NCBI GenBank assembly: GCA_009746045.1
Contig: RPFO01000080.1
Coordinates: 9,030,113-9,094,112, forward strand
DNA from: Mesostigma viride
Taxonomy: Eukaryota; Streptophyta; Mesostigmatophyceae; Mesostigmatales; Mesostigmataceae
DNA: 64,000 bases
Direction of reading: 5' to 3'
The notes beneath the pieces were generated by a model. The model had not been told where the DNA came from and did no database searches. It worked only from the letters and a program-made list of their open reading frames with translations. Below are positions 11,601 through 23,649 of the stretch, in pieces. Position 1 is the first letter of the stretch, and the number at the start of each line of letters is the position of its first letter. The position numbers and the translations under genes are program-made.

Positions 11601-14600
11601 GGGTTTTCAGGTAATTTGTGTGGTTTTCCGGGATTTTTCCCCGATTTTTTGGGTAACTTTGTGCGGTTTTGGGGGTAACTTTGTGCGTGTTTTGGGGTGT
11701 ACCTGTCAGTCGGTGCGATTCGACATCTGACGGTCTGGAATTTTCAAGCCTGGCATCGCTGGGTTTGAAGGTGCTGTCTCTCGTCGAAAGGACTCAATGG
11801 GGCACAAAAATCACTACAGGTCTTCCCTTCTCTTTCCATGGTCAAGCAAGCAGGCAGTCGATCAGGCCCTCAAAAGTCCTTTTAGTGGCGTGGAACTGCC
11901 AGGAATCTCCAAAAGAACCAGTAACGGGCTGCGTGAAGGCAAGGTAGATACCGTCTGGCTCGCCACGGCATGAAGACGCCAGCAAAGGAATCCAGGTTTG
12001 CGCCATTAAAAAAGTCATGGAATGGAGAGCAACAGCACAAGTAAAGAGCAAAACAGGCTGGCCGCCCACAGGCGTAAAGAAGTACGTGCTAGGGTGCAGC
12101 ATGGCGGGTGGTTGGGGAAGTCATTCTTAACAGCTCTCGTCGTCAACTTTCCTGGGCCGCAAGGTCTCACCTTGGGGATTACTTGGTGGTATGCATTCCA
12201 GAAGCTCTGGCTGAAACCGGCACACCTGCATGGACACGAAGTCAACACTACGGCAATACATGGCATCAGAGTCATTGCATTGCCATGCCAGCGTGGGCGG
12301 CGTGGGCGTGCCACCTCATTCTGCAATGTTTCATAAGCACATGCATACGCTGGCATACCAAAAACTGGACCAAGTGACCATCTCATTCGGCGATGTTTGC
12401 ACGGCGGCGACGGTGCAGGTGGTCGTAATGAAACCCCCCCAGTACTTGGAGCATGTGCTGTCAAAACAAAGCAAAAATCTCAAAAGCAAGGCAATCCCTA
12501 TCTAAAACATTGTCGGGACCACCATGGCATTACAGGGTGTGGCAACTGGCCATGACAGCTCCAGCTGTTGTCACTTGACCTAACCCACCCCTGTGGCGTA
12601 GGACCCCACCAGGGCGTGTCAAAGCTAGTGTGTGATAAACGAGCTTGTTTCGCCATGTGCACACCACCCACCAGGACATGCCACACTGGCAATATTAATC
12701 AACCTGTTGCCAAAGCACAATTAGCGCCTTAACACCCCAAACTGTACAAACCTGGACATGCCCAACTGGCTGTATCAACCGATGTGGCAAGCCCTTTACA
12801 TAACCACGAGGACATGCTGAACCTTGGTAGGACATGCCACCGGTCACAGGACCACTAATACTACACTCTATACTACGGTACTACTAGCTAGTAATACGTG
12901 ACAACACCCACCAGGACATGCCACCGGTCACAGGACTACAAATACTGCTAACACTATATACTACGGTACTACTAGCTAGTAATACGTGACAACATCCACC
13001 AGGACATGCCACCGGTCACAGGACTACAAATACTGCGAACACTCTATACTACGGTACTACTAGCTAGTAATACGTGACAACACCCACCAGGACATGCCAC
13101 CGGTCACAGGACTACTAATACTGCTAACACTCCATACTACGGTACTACTAGCTAGTAATACGTGACAACACCCACCAGGACATGCCAAACTCGGCCTCGT
13201 GGTGCCCGTAGTAGGTCGCGGGGTCAAACACCGAAGGGGCGCCGTCCACCGCCGCCAAGTTCTGGCACATGACACGAGCGGGAGGCCAAAACCCATGTAC
13301 ATAGTGAGGGTCGGGGCCAAACCGTGCGGATGGTGAGGGGTCAGGGGCAAGACTGTGTCGATGACGAAGGAGTGGGGTGGGCAGAACGGCACAAACGAGC
13401 AGATGAGCTGACTTTACACCCAGCCCTAAACTAAAGGAAGAAATGGCTCTGGAAGGAGGCTCTAAAGCCTCCAGATACAAACATCTAGTGCTATAATACC
13501 AGTGATCCAGAAGATCCCACTCCAAGCACATGGACAGGCCAAGCCTCACGTGGCGGACGCTATTACTAATGGCACGTGCATCATACTTTCCGGCTCCCTT
13601 CGGATCCCTTGGCAGCACCGCCTGCCACTGTGTTGCAAGATATTTGCGACTAATATCACCTGCCAGCACGCTCCCAAATATCCACACAGACGGCCTGCCG
13701 CCACGCTCCCAGCCATTAACACGTAAGTAAGATATGTACGTACGTACATACGTAAGTAGGTAAGTAAGTACATGTGTGCCATGCGCGTGGCCAAGTCACA
13801 TGATGGCATGCTAATCTCATCATATAATGACACAGAAGCTAAAGCAAAGATCAGAGCAGGTGTCTAGTTGTGTGCCAACCATGCACCGCCACTAGGCCGC
13901 ACCTACCCCGCTCCACAGGTCCCCGTGCAGAACGCTCGGCTTGACGGTGATGCCTGTGGGCACGGGCAAGGAGGGTGAGAGCGAGGGAGGGAAAGCCAAG
14001 TTCCCATGCATGTGCAAGCATAACCAAAGCGAGAGAGGTGCAAGCATGGGCAACACTAGAAACGTGCAAGCATGCATGAGCAATATTGGACAAGTGCCTG
14101 CCGTGCCCGGTCCGTGTCTCTCAGACACAAAAGTAAAAAACGCCTCTGAGAAAAGTTCCCTGTGACATGACCTGGCGCACGCATGCAAGAACAGAAACCC
14201 CTAGGAGGATATCTTTGCAAGTTGCACTGTGCACTTTGCACTCGTGCGGCTACTTGCTTGCTCACGTAGGTACCAACTTCCTTGCTAATTCGCTCAACAT
14301 TAGTATTATGCTTGACAAGAAACCTTGACCGCTGTCCCCCACCTTCAAGATAATCCTCCAAGCGTCCACACGGTTTATGCCCTTACCTTTGAAGAAACCT
14401 CGGATGCGTGTGCACAACATTCTCCCCTCCTCCTACCCTCAAAAAATCCCTCCAACGCTCGCACAGCGTATCCCGTTGTCTTCAAACATCACCCTGGAGG
14501 GATCACACACTCTACGCCCCTACCTTCGAAGAAATCCCCCAATTGCTCGCACAGCTTGTCCCCCTTTGCACTCAGCGCCGAGTCGCGGGCGAGTCGCAGC

Positions 14601-17600
14601 TGGTGCTTGAGGCGCCGCTCGCGGAAGAAGTCCACCCTGGCCAGGTGGATGTAACAGGGGAGCAGGATACGAACACAGCATACCGGGGAGAAAAACTGGG
14701 CAGGTGGAAACGGTTGGCCAGGGGGTCCATGGGGTTGAGATAACCGTCCCAGAACAAGTGAATCGGAAGGTGGGGGCAATGGCTGTGATGAAAATGGGTC
14801 CACAGGAGCCTAAGAGAGGTAAGTGAGGGGGTGGCCTTTCATCAACGGAAGTAAAGTAGAGTAGCCACAATTTTCACTCATTGCCAGGTGGTCATGGGGC
14901 AACGTGGTTCCTCGGAACAAAAATGTGTGAGAAATGGTTACCAAGAAATAACAAAAGCCATGCACTTGGACACCTTTGATGCTAGCACAACACACGTTTG
15001 AAGCTCGCTGGAACAGCAATGCATGCTAGTCATCGACATAGGCGCACCCACGCGAACCACCAGTACTGGTGACCAGCTACTGCTCAGTCCCGGGTACGGA
15101 TGGTAGCCTTCACAGCCGCGCCTCCGGCTTCGCAAGGCACCCCTTGGAAGGGGGTTGGACTAGGAAAATGTTGGCACCCACCAGCCATCCCATAACAATA
15201 CAAGATAGAATCGCACGCGGAACACCTTCTTCGGGTGCGCCCAGCCACCTGTCGTTTAGAACTTGTAACCAAAACTGAATATAGCATTCCCCACCCCCGG
15301 GCACCCACCAGTCGTCCATCCACTCATTGGGCTGCGGCGTGGCCCCGATCGTGTTGTTGACGACGAAGCCAAAGCGGCCGGCGCGCGCCTCCTCGTGCAG
15401 CGGCTGCGATTGGTGCATGAGCGCCAGCTGGCGACCCTGCGCACTCCCACGCATCGCGCATGTGCGGTGGTGTGAGTGAGTGAGTGGGTGGGTGGGTGGG
15501 CGGGCGGGCGGGCGGGCGGGTGAGCGAGTAAGTGATCGTGAGTGCGTGCGTATGGGTTTAACTTCGTGGCAGAGCCAGCAGTAAGCACACACATATTTAT
15601 GGCGTGGCAGCGCCAGAATAAACAGCACACGGCCGATGGCAGCGTGCATGTGCTAGCATCACAGACTGCTGCAGGATAGTGGCGATGCTCTGCATAGATA
15701 GCCAGCGCAGAGCAGTATCGCGGCGTCATGCAACGCAGGGGTAAGGATGACGGGCCGACATATCTGGCGTGTGGTTGGCATGTGGCAACAGGTGGAGGGC
15801 TCGGGGATGAGCAGCTCATGCGTGCATACGGAGGCTATGTGACACAATTTCGCGTAGAAAAAAAGACCAAAAAGATAACAATGTTAACAAAACATGATGA
15901 TGTGATGGCAACTTAAGTGTGACGACTGCTTTATGTTGTGTCATGCTTACCAGGCTGGCCTGGTCGGCTGACCCCCCAAACTCGAGGTACTCCATCACAA
16001 TGAAGGAGCCAGAGCCGGCGGGGAACGCCCCGTAGTGGAACACTTCTGGCAGCCGCAGCGTCTTGGAGTGGCCGAGCGCGCGCAGGCTCTCGGCCTCCCC
16101 CTTGAACATCTCGAACGACGACTCGCCGCGCGCGCTCTTGACAAACAGGCCGGGGCCCTTCTCTGTGGACGGATTGGGTCGGGTAGGGAAGAATGGCTTT
16201 GGCACCATCAGGGATTTCACTGATTGGATGGCCTACGGGAAAAATTAAGGGGACGGTCCCGGCGCGAATATTTTGGCGCCGAAAAATTCGCGGTACCCGT
16301 CCGTACCGTGAAAAAGTGGTGCACGGTGCGCGCACCCCTACCGGAGCTGGCCATGGCGACGTGCTTTCAGGCAGAGTAGAAAAAGATAGCTCGCGGAATG
16401 CAGAGAAACTGAGCGAATCTTAAAGACGATGAGTAAATGATACTACTTCGTAGCGGAGTTCGCGTTTTTTGCAGTGTCGATGATTTTATTGATGACCATC
16501 GCCACGGGGGTCCAATCTGATGTTTTCGTCGAGAGGAATAAATTAGAATGCACGCTGGCGGCGGTGATTGTCAGGTTTTATGGGCTTTACCTAGCGTCAA
16601 GGATGCGTTTAAATCGTTATTGGTAAAGCTTTAAAAAATTTGCTGGGTTTCGGCAAGATTTCCGTCATGATCGGTAAGACACTCTCCAGGCTCGCGGGAT
16701 GCGCGTCTTATTATTCCATGGAAGGTTGTTCTTTCTTGCGCCGCTGGGCGAAGGACAATTCCGGTAATGGTACGATCGTGTGATCAACGTGACCCTATGA
16801 ATGTTTCGCTTCCTTTATGGGTTATCAACGCAAGTTTTCGGCTTCTTTCCGTGCAGTTAGCGCCAGGTATAATGCCATTCCGTGCTGCGCATCGCCAGAT
16901 TCCTGGCACCTTTCAGTGGTTTTTATGTACGTTGCATGGCTGGGATGTGTCAAAGCGTGACCGTGGCATATCGTCAAGTTGTCAGGGATTTGCTGAGTGG
17001 TTTCTTGGAAGGAGATTGCTAACAGCACTCAGTTTTGTGTGAATATTGACGCGGCCTTTCTTAGCAGAGGCTTCATTGTGGTTAGAGGCTCACAAGCTTG
17101 AGTTTGTTTCTTGGCAAACAATTGCGCTGGAAAGAAAGGTGGCAGTGGTTTTTCTGAGGGGCATACTGCATGGGTGGAACTGCACGTAGGTAGGGGTTAT
17201 CGTTGTCTTGTTGGCCTTTCTCCCACTAAAATGGGAGAGCCCTAATTCATATGCTAGCAAGGCAAGGTAACCATGGTAAGAAGCCTTGGCAAGCAGCATG
17301 TATGATAATTCTGCTTTCTCTGTGGACTGTCTGTTGTTACCCTTGTTGGGCAATTAGTGGATATGGCTTTCTAGGGTGTGTTTGAGCTTGGTTTTGGGAT
17401 GATGCCCACACCATAAACCTGGAATATGCTTTAGAAGTGTTGGCTAGGCATGTAGAGCTACCTGCCTCATTGTTGTGCACACACGCAACAGGTTGCCCGT
17501 GTCGAGGTAAGGCAAGGGCACATGACGTGCCCAGCCACCTCCTTGTACATTGTGGTCGAATTGGGCATGGTCAGGAGCCTTTTGGATGGCATAGGAAGTG

Positions 17601-19001
17601 TTAGTGTGCCTTAATACTCACTAATGCCTTCCTTAGCGTCTGCACAGGTGGCCAACTGCCAAAATTAATAACTGCTACAGCTGAGCTCAGAATGCCACCA
17701 AACTTTGACAGTGCCTTCTATGGTCATGACAGAATTTGACTTGTGCTTTTCAGGCCTAATTGATGTGTTATGAGTGTGTATGGGGACGCCCCGCCTAAAA
17801 AAGCGTATTTTTGGCCCAAAAATTAATAACTCAAAGGGATGTGCTGATTTTGTTGATCCAATTAGGTAGAAACAATGTCCCATGACATTTTTATATGGGG
17901 TGTGCTTTTTTCATGCAACTGGTTCTCCCACTGTTTTGGGCAAGATGTGCCCCGGACAGCGTTTTTTTCTATTTTTAGCTCATAGCCGGTGTATGGCTGG
18001 GGGTAGTACCCCCAACAAGTGGTGGTATGCATGCCCAAACATCATGTTTATGGTCCCCAAACATCATTCAGTGGTTGTCAGTTGCATTTCTGTAGTTATT
18101 AGGGGGGGTAAGTTTTGATATATTTCTATGGGACCCTCCCCTTAACTACTGGAAATATGAAAAGTACTAACAAAATAGAAAATATGCATGGTTGAAAAAA
18201 ACTTAAATGCCTCTATCATTGAGATATTTTACAGCAGCAGTATTTATAATTCCTCCATATGGTATAATTCCTCCTTATAATTCCTCCATATCGTACAGTC
18301 CCTCCTTATACTTCCTCCATATCGTACAGTCCCTCCTTATAATTCCTCCATATCGTACAGTCCCTCCTTATACTTCCTCCTTATCGTACAGTCCCTCCTT
18401 ATAATTCCTCCATATCGTACAGTCCCTCCTTATAATTCCTCCATATCGTACAGTCCCTCCTTATAATTCCTCCATATCGTACAGTCCCTCCTTATAATTC
18501 CTCCATATCGTACAGTCCCTCCTTATAATTCCTCCATATCGTACAGTCCTGCAACGCGATCAGGATTGGTACCTGTCTCGTATCGCATGGAGGGTGTGCC
18601 GACAATACAACATACTATAATGACCAAACACACTAGCATAGTGACCACCACCCACCTGTCTCGTATCGTGTGAAGGACGCCCACCCAGAAGAACCCTGCG
18701 GCCTCGTCGCCACCACCTTGCCAAAGGGCAGGTTTGCCTCAACCCAGCTGCTGATGTGGGCGGTCTCGCTGCTGGCAGCCCCCGCCATCGCACGCGTGGC
18801 CAGCTGGCGCGCACTGCGCCTGCGTTTGCGTCCAGGAGGGGTGGGGGGGGGGAGTGGAGGGGGGATGGGCCGGTCGGGCGCGAGGGGAGCACAGGGAGGA
18901 GGGAGTTCATCAGTGGGGTGGAGATGGGAGAGGGGCAGGAGCAACGGTGATGGAGGCAGGAGCTGGAAAGGACGGGAGGCGCTCACGACCAGAGAAGGCA
19001 T
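8675..19001 (-). CDS. FN3K: Fructosamine/ketosamine-3-kinase (FN3K family), 8 exons, putatively plastid-targeted
   Basis: Phosphorylates the C3 hydroxyl of ketosamines on glycated proteins, which then break down spontaneously (family knowledge). Exons on the minus strand: 19001-18656, 16162-15951, 15436-15309, 14636-14524, 13953-13907, 13261-13176, 12225-12171, 8797-8675. All have GT-AG junctions and matching phases, giving 1110 nt and 369 aa. Residues 1 to about 75 are Ser/Pro/Leu/Arg-rich, like a transit peptide; a second Met sits at 72. The nucleotide loop is QGSSGWASF (102-110), the ATP lysine is in LFVK (K124), the catalytic loop is HGDLWSG (H276, D278), and the metal aspartate is in FDPATYY (D295), followed by MSWCAGF and the family C terminus YHILNHYNLFGGSYRS. 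The loop lacks the cysteine reported as redox-active in plant and human FN3K. Introns 1 and 7 hold TTAA-flanked transposons. The first ATG was chosen because it gives the transit-like leader. Confidence 0.93.
9127..11405. mobile_element. TTAA-flanked non-autonomous DNA transposon, copy A (FN3K intron 7)
   Basis: Bounded by TTAA at 9123-9126 and 11406-11409, with inverted ends ggggacgggacatg / catgtcctgtcccc (the right end has one mismatch). Near the left end is a palindromic block around ggcgcc (about 9140-9168). No transposase frame is visible in 2.28 kb. TTAA target choice is typical of piggyBac and Kolobok elements; the superfamily is inference. Shares both ends and internal blocks with copy B at 16249-18141. 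Confidence 0.8.
12831..13180. repeat. 88 bp tandem array built from the FN3K exon 6 splice junction
   Basis: Units start at 12831, 12915, 13003, 13091 and 13179 (spacings 84, 88, 88, 88). The last unit is the real 3' end of exon 6 with its donor (CTG|gtgggt at 13176/13175). Each intronic unit repeats the end of the exon plus this donor, except the oldest, which is degraded. More diverged relics (ggacatgcc near 12674-12680, 12755 and 12811) extend the array to about 12660. Confidence 0.9.
13728..13775. repeat. GTAAGTA/GTACGTAC simple repeat
   Basis: Short GTAC/GTAAG-rich tract inside FN3K intron 5. Intron 5 has no other recognisable feature. Confidence 0.7.
14338..14523. repeat. Echo array of the FN3K exon 4 end (about 46 bp unit)
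   Basis: The exon 4 end with its donor (plus-strand taccttcgaagaaatccc at 14521) is repeated in diverged form at about 14341, 14385, 14435 and 14479. The echoes at 14341 and 14385 keep a GT in the donor position (GAAG|gtgg and AAAG|gtaa read on the minus strand). Confidence 0.75.
15473..15535. repeat. GAGT/GGGT/GGGC tetranucleotide tract
   Basis: Simple repeat (gtgagtgagtgggtgggtgg then gggcgggc) in FN3K intron 2, just upstream in gene direction of exon 3. Confidence 0.9.
16249..18141. mobile_element. TTAA-flanked non-autonomous DNA transposon, copy B (FN3K intron 1)
   Basis: TTAA at 16245-16248 and 18142-18145 flank ends ggggacggtccc / gggaccctcccc. The first 190 bp match copy A (aaaaattcgcgg, ccgtccgtaccgtgaaaa, gtgcacggtgcgcgcacccc). 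Internal motifs such as aactttga and a 'ccccaa..atcat' block near the right end are also shared. 1.89 kb with no transposase frame. Two relatives in two introns of one gene suggest preference for this open region or for AT-rich introns. Confidence 0.8.
18238..18547. repeat. 31 bp tandem repeat (about 9-10 copies)
   Basis: Unit reads ttataattcctccatatcg + tacagtccctcc. Lies in FN3K intron 1 between transposon copy B and a duplicated piece of the exon 1 end at 18572. Confidence 0.95.
18565..18590. repeat. Echo of the FN3K exon 1 donor
   Basis: cctgtctcgtatcg at 18572 repeats the exon 1 end at 18655, 83 bp away. On the minus strand it reads CGAGACAG|gtacc, so a GT donor is preserved. Confidence 0.65.
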
Positions 19002-21513
19002 GATCGCGTCAGAGGGCAGAACAATGGGGTGGGGGGGCTTCCTTCCCCCGCTTTACCCCTGGCCCCCCCCCGCTCCTAAACCCCTGCGGGCCCAAAACAA
19101 GCCTGCCCGTCTCCTCCTGCGACGCCGCGCTTGCGTCCGCCCCCATCGGCCCGATGACGAGCACCCACCCATGAATGACACAGAACCTGACCAAACTCAC
19201 GAAACAGAAGTAACCCCCCCCCAGCCCCCTGTGCCCCATCAGCCCAAGAAAGAGACAGAGAACCACCGCATCCCACCCCATGCGCAGTGACCAGAACCAG
19301 AAGAAAACCACTTGTCCTGTCACCTGTGCCAGGTGACGCACCGCGGCAGGCCAGATGCCGTCGCTGCCTCAAGCCCCACCACGGGGGAGCCAGCTAGCCA
19401 CTGGCGACGCGACGAGCCCGCTTGCTTCCTTGCTTGGTTACTGGCCATGGGAGAGACTTGATGGTGGGCTGCGCACAAGCGTGCGAGTGAGCAAATGCAC
19501 GTGTGCAGGTGTGCGAGCGCACCATGCTGAGCAAGCCGCAGTCCACAAAGATCAGCCCCATTCAGCCCTGTGGGCTGCCGTTTCAACTCACAAAAAGCAT
19601 CTCATGGGCAACTCATGTGCGGCTAGCTTTCATACTACTACTGGAGATAAGCTATTGGGATGACCAAGAACACCTTGATGCCTGTGCAGCAAAGGGCGTC
19701 CCTTGGGCGTCCCCACACAGGCCTATCTCTCCTTACAATAGGGTGGCACGATACAACCCCCCGGTAGGGTGGGCATGCTCACAGCTGCCTTCCCAAGTTC
19801 CAAACACAAACAGTTGCGCAAGAACACCCACGACCATGAAAACCTGGCATCCATAAGCCAAGGTACTTGGGATCCTGGCTCCGGTATGTATTCATGGGAA
19901 CACTATTGTGTGCTTGTTCCACGCAGATGGCCGCTGCAGGGTACCCCTGCAGGGTCAAGTCCGATAAGGTCACCCAGCAAACCAATCCATGGCCACTGGC
20001 TAAGAGTGGAGTGACTTGACACTCGCGCTAGTGTCCTGCCTCACCCCGCACGTGCTGCCACTGCAAATATCGAAGGGGCCATCCCCGATAGGGCCTAGTG
20101 CAGGATAAGGATGCAGAGGGTAGTAGGGCAGAGATAGTGTGTGGTGGGCCTTTTCTTGGAAGCACTACAAGCCGTGTGGCCTGATGCAAAGGTAGGAAGT
20201 GCGGGGCCAGTACAACGCATGGACTGGAAGCAGAATGTGGTACAGCGACACAAAGGCTTGCGATGCGACTCGCATCGCAGAGTTCTGCACAAGTTACATG
20301 AGGGGGCTAAATAAGGTGGTTTGCCCAAGCTAAGGTCCACGTGGCCCTGTGTGTGGCCATGCAGCAACAAGGAGTGATCCTGTAGTTACGTTGTGAAGGT
20401 TGCCACAGTGTGTGTGTGTGTGCATGTGTGTCCACAATAGGTAGCAAAAGGTGGTAAGGGCTGAACTTGATTCACTATTCTAAAATTTCCCATCGGCAGG
20501 CCATGTAACCCACCCAACAGATGACATCCCTGCACCTGTTATCTTTGCATCGTGTCAAGAAGAAACGATGTCTTGAGCAGCAGGACACTTCAGTCTGAGC
20601 AGCTGGCAGTCACGTACATTTACACCGAATACGCCGACACTGAGCCTGCGGATCTAACATCCATAACCCACTGCCAACTTGCACACAGTGTGGCATTCAT
20701 TAACGCAGCGAGCGACTACGTAAATTCAAGACCATGCGTTTATGCAGCTGGGAGGTTCATACAGCTGGGCGCAGATGGTTCCATAGAAGCAGAATTACAT
20801 TGTCTGCTGTTAATCGCGGCCATAAGGATACAGGTATGCCATGGCAATGCGGATACCTCCGTTGTCTCCCATCACCCGATACACCTCGCTCACACTTTTA
20901 GCCTCGCTTACACTTATAGGCACAAGTAGTAAACGGTATTTAATCCCTCAGAGCGAGTCCATTTGACAAGAATGCGGATGCTAGTTGCACTAACGCAGTC
21001 GTGCCCCGCTGCCGGTAAGCTAGTTTCACACTAGACTGGACCCTGCGGCCTGCACAAACGTGCCAATGCGCTTATTGTAGAGGTGAGCGGAGAATTACCT
21101 GGAGCAGCGCACGCTTGGCATGACGGCGACGCTGCCACAGGTACCGATGCACGGTGGGCTGCAGTCAGGGCGTTGCCAGGCAGTGGAGCCATGTTCTACA
21201 ACTGGCACTTCTTTCCTGTTCACAGCACTTCGTGCATGCAGTAGCAATTAACGGATCGCGAAGGGTAGCGTTTTCGTTATCGCACTAAAATCGGGTGTCT
21301 GCAGTGGCTAGCTGGCGTTCGTGTCAGCTTCCATGATCGCTTTTATGCACGGAGCTTGTGTCGACACGTGGAATTACTGGCATTCGCTTTAGCCGATCCT
21401 AGAAGTTCAACAATCAACTGCACAGTGCTCACCGTTCAATACCCACCCGAGGCAGCTGACTTGTCATGCCTACACTCCAGACCGCGACTCCCGAGATTTG
21501 AAACAGTATGGAC
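19002..21513. other. Non-genic region upstream of FN3K
   Basis: No coding sequence, RNA gene or mobile element was recognised. Contains a short TG tract (about 20405-20430). The FN3K promoter should lie in its first part, but no core element is evident. An open frame at 20552-20929 shows no family motif or codon pattern and is not called. Confidence 0.4.
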
Positions 21514-21517
21514 TTAG

Positions 21518-23258
21518 CCCGTGTTTTTTTAATTAGAACGCGATATATCGCGTTGTAAGCTTTTTTTAGAACGCGTATAGCACCTAAGGAAAAATTTTTT
21601 TCATGGTCATGTATATACTTTCCTGAAAGCCCATAAATCAAAGGATTTTTTGAGCTACTCAGACCTACAAACTGCTTATTCATTAGAGAGATACACTGGT
21701 TTGAATACAGGGGGGTCTGACCATGACCGCGATTTCTTGACCCTAGGTCACAAGTCATGCGCTTATTCACAAATGGTTCATGAAAAAAATCTGGCTTCTT
21801 GCACGAGCTATGGGCAACATATGCAGGCTCTGTGAAACAAAACTCAGGCCCACTGGGCCACTGGAGCTATTTTTCATTAGCATCACAATTACAACGCAGT
21901 ACAACGCAGTGGGAAACATGAGAGCCCTTGACAACATTACGCAACGACCCGAGCCCCATAAACGGGGCCATAGTGAGCTTGGAGGGTCAAAACGTTGAAC
22001 ATAGGCGTTGTATAAGTTATACAGCATCAAACATGCATCAAACATCATGACTCGATGACCTAATATGACTGAATCAGGCAGCCATAGCCAAAGCATCATC
22101 CACTCTCACAACGTGTTGAGCACATGCCTCGTGGGAATGGAGGTGCTGGGTTTTCATTCCATAACGCGTGCAATACTGAAAGAAAGAGGCACGTGTAATG
22201 CAAGGCTTGGATAGGTTGAGTGATCCATGAGCTTACATGCAGGCAAAGATGACGCTGGAATGCATGCTAGCAAATGGTGGCAAGATGCTAACAACACATG
22301 ATTATACACCATGATTATGGGCACCCAGCTGATCCGGCTTCTTGCACAATCAACGCAGTATAAACCATCAACATCCAATCCTCACGATATATGCACGGCT
22401 TGACGACGTATACAGCACCTAAATACTGCACAACTGCAACCTGCTATGGCTGACATGCAAGCAACGTCGAGTAGGATGGCGGTCTTAGAGAGGCTGGGCA
22501 GAGGTCGGTAGAAATAAGTGGAAAACTGGCAGAAACTAGGTAGAAACACGATATACTTACGCCTGCAAGCACTATTGAGCCGGTGGCAGAGGCCATTTCC
22601 AGGAAAATACAGCATACCGTAGCAATAGCCACGGTCACGCCTTACGCTATTTGCAGGCACCATCATGCCCGGAGCTACCCAACAAAAGTCTGCACAAATC
22701 TCGGTTTAGCCGAGAGTCCGGGCGTTCGGAATGAATAAACATGTGTTAAGAAGTCGAAGCACCATGGAAATACCAAGCATGGTGCCGCAGCAGACCCGAG
22801 TCTTGACGTAATAATATGTATGCCGGTTTCCAGGGTTTCCGCATGAAAGTTGGGTGAGAAACTGGAAAAAACTACGTTTCCTTTGCCCCAGTACCTCAAC
22901 AAACTCGTAGAAACCTCATTATCAACCTTTGAACGCATCATCATGGTCGTGCTACCCAACAGCCACTGAAATTCGCGCGAAAACTGGCGAGATCTACCTG
23001 CCGCCATCGCCGTCGTCTTCACCTTCGTCCCGCGAAAATGCCTGATTTCAGTGGTACATATTTGTTTGCAGCTGTCACAAAAAAAATACCAAAAATACCA
23101 GGATTTTTTCTTGAATTCTATGAGATGTTTCTGACCTATCTTGAAAGTTTCAGACCAAAAATCGCATGTTTAATAGGTTTGCCACGTGTCAGATTACAAC
23201 GCGATACATCGCGTTCTAACCCTACAACGCGATGTATCGCGTTGTAAAAAAACACGGG
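21518..23258. mobile_element. 1.74 kb non-autonomous DNA transposon flanked by TTAG
   Basis: Termini cccgtgttttttt (21518) and aaaaaaacacggg (ending 23258) are inverted, with TTAG on both outer sides (21514-21517 and 23259-23262). Just inside each end sits a palindrome of type acaacgcgatgtatcgcgtt; the right end carries two. CCC/GGG termini with a 4 bp TTAG duplication resemble piggyBac-type ends, where TTAA is usual; the superfamily is unproven. There is no transposase frame. Confidence 0.75.
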
Positions 23259-23402
23259 TTAGGGTGACTTTCTGTTACTTAGGACTTTCTGTTGCTTAGG
23301 AGGGCTGGCTTTTTAGCCAACTTATCAGGAACGGTGTTAATGAATAAATTAATTAATTTCAATCATTACCAGCAATTAAAAATTTATTTATTAATCAGGA
23401 TT

Positions 23403-23638
23403 AAAATTAAATTAAATTAAATTATAACATGCCTCCGTTGGGAGATCATGTAGCACATATTCCTTGATGGATGGGTGGGGTGGAAGGAGCCGCGTAATCG
23501 AACTAACCTAACTCTAATCTAGCTAGTCTAGAAAAGTCCTAACTACCCTACTCATCAAAACGCCTCCTCCGCTTGGGGGGAGGTGGTTTGCCCACAGGGT
23601 CGGGCGTGTGAGCCTTGACAATCCTCTTCCACCGCGTC
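23403..23638 (-). mobile_element. 236 bp 5'-truncated family A LINE with perfect target duplication
   Basis: Contains the TTTAA tail, 3' UTR and last about 25 codons of the LINE at 1-2925, inverted. Flanked by taatcaggatt at 23392-23402 and 23639-23649, an 11 bp perfect target duplication. This defines the true 3' end of the family. Confidence 0.95.
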
Positions 23639-23649
23639 TAATCAGGATT

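Noticed and set aside
12831-13190. CRISPR-like appearance of the 88 bp array
   Set aside because: Units are contiguous tandem copies without unique spacers, inside an intron of a eukaryotic gene.
20552-20929. 125-codon ORF upstream of FN3K
   Set aside because: No recognisable motif, no splice context, and length expected by chance.
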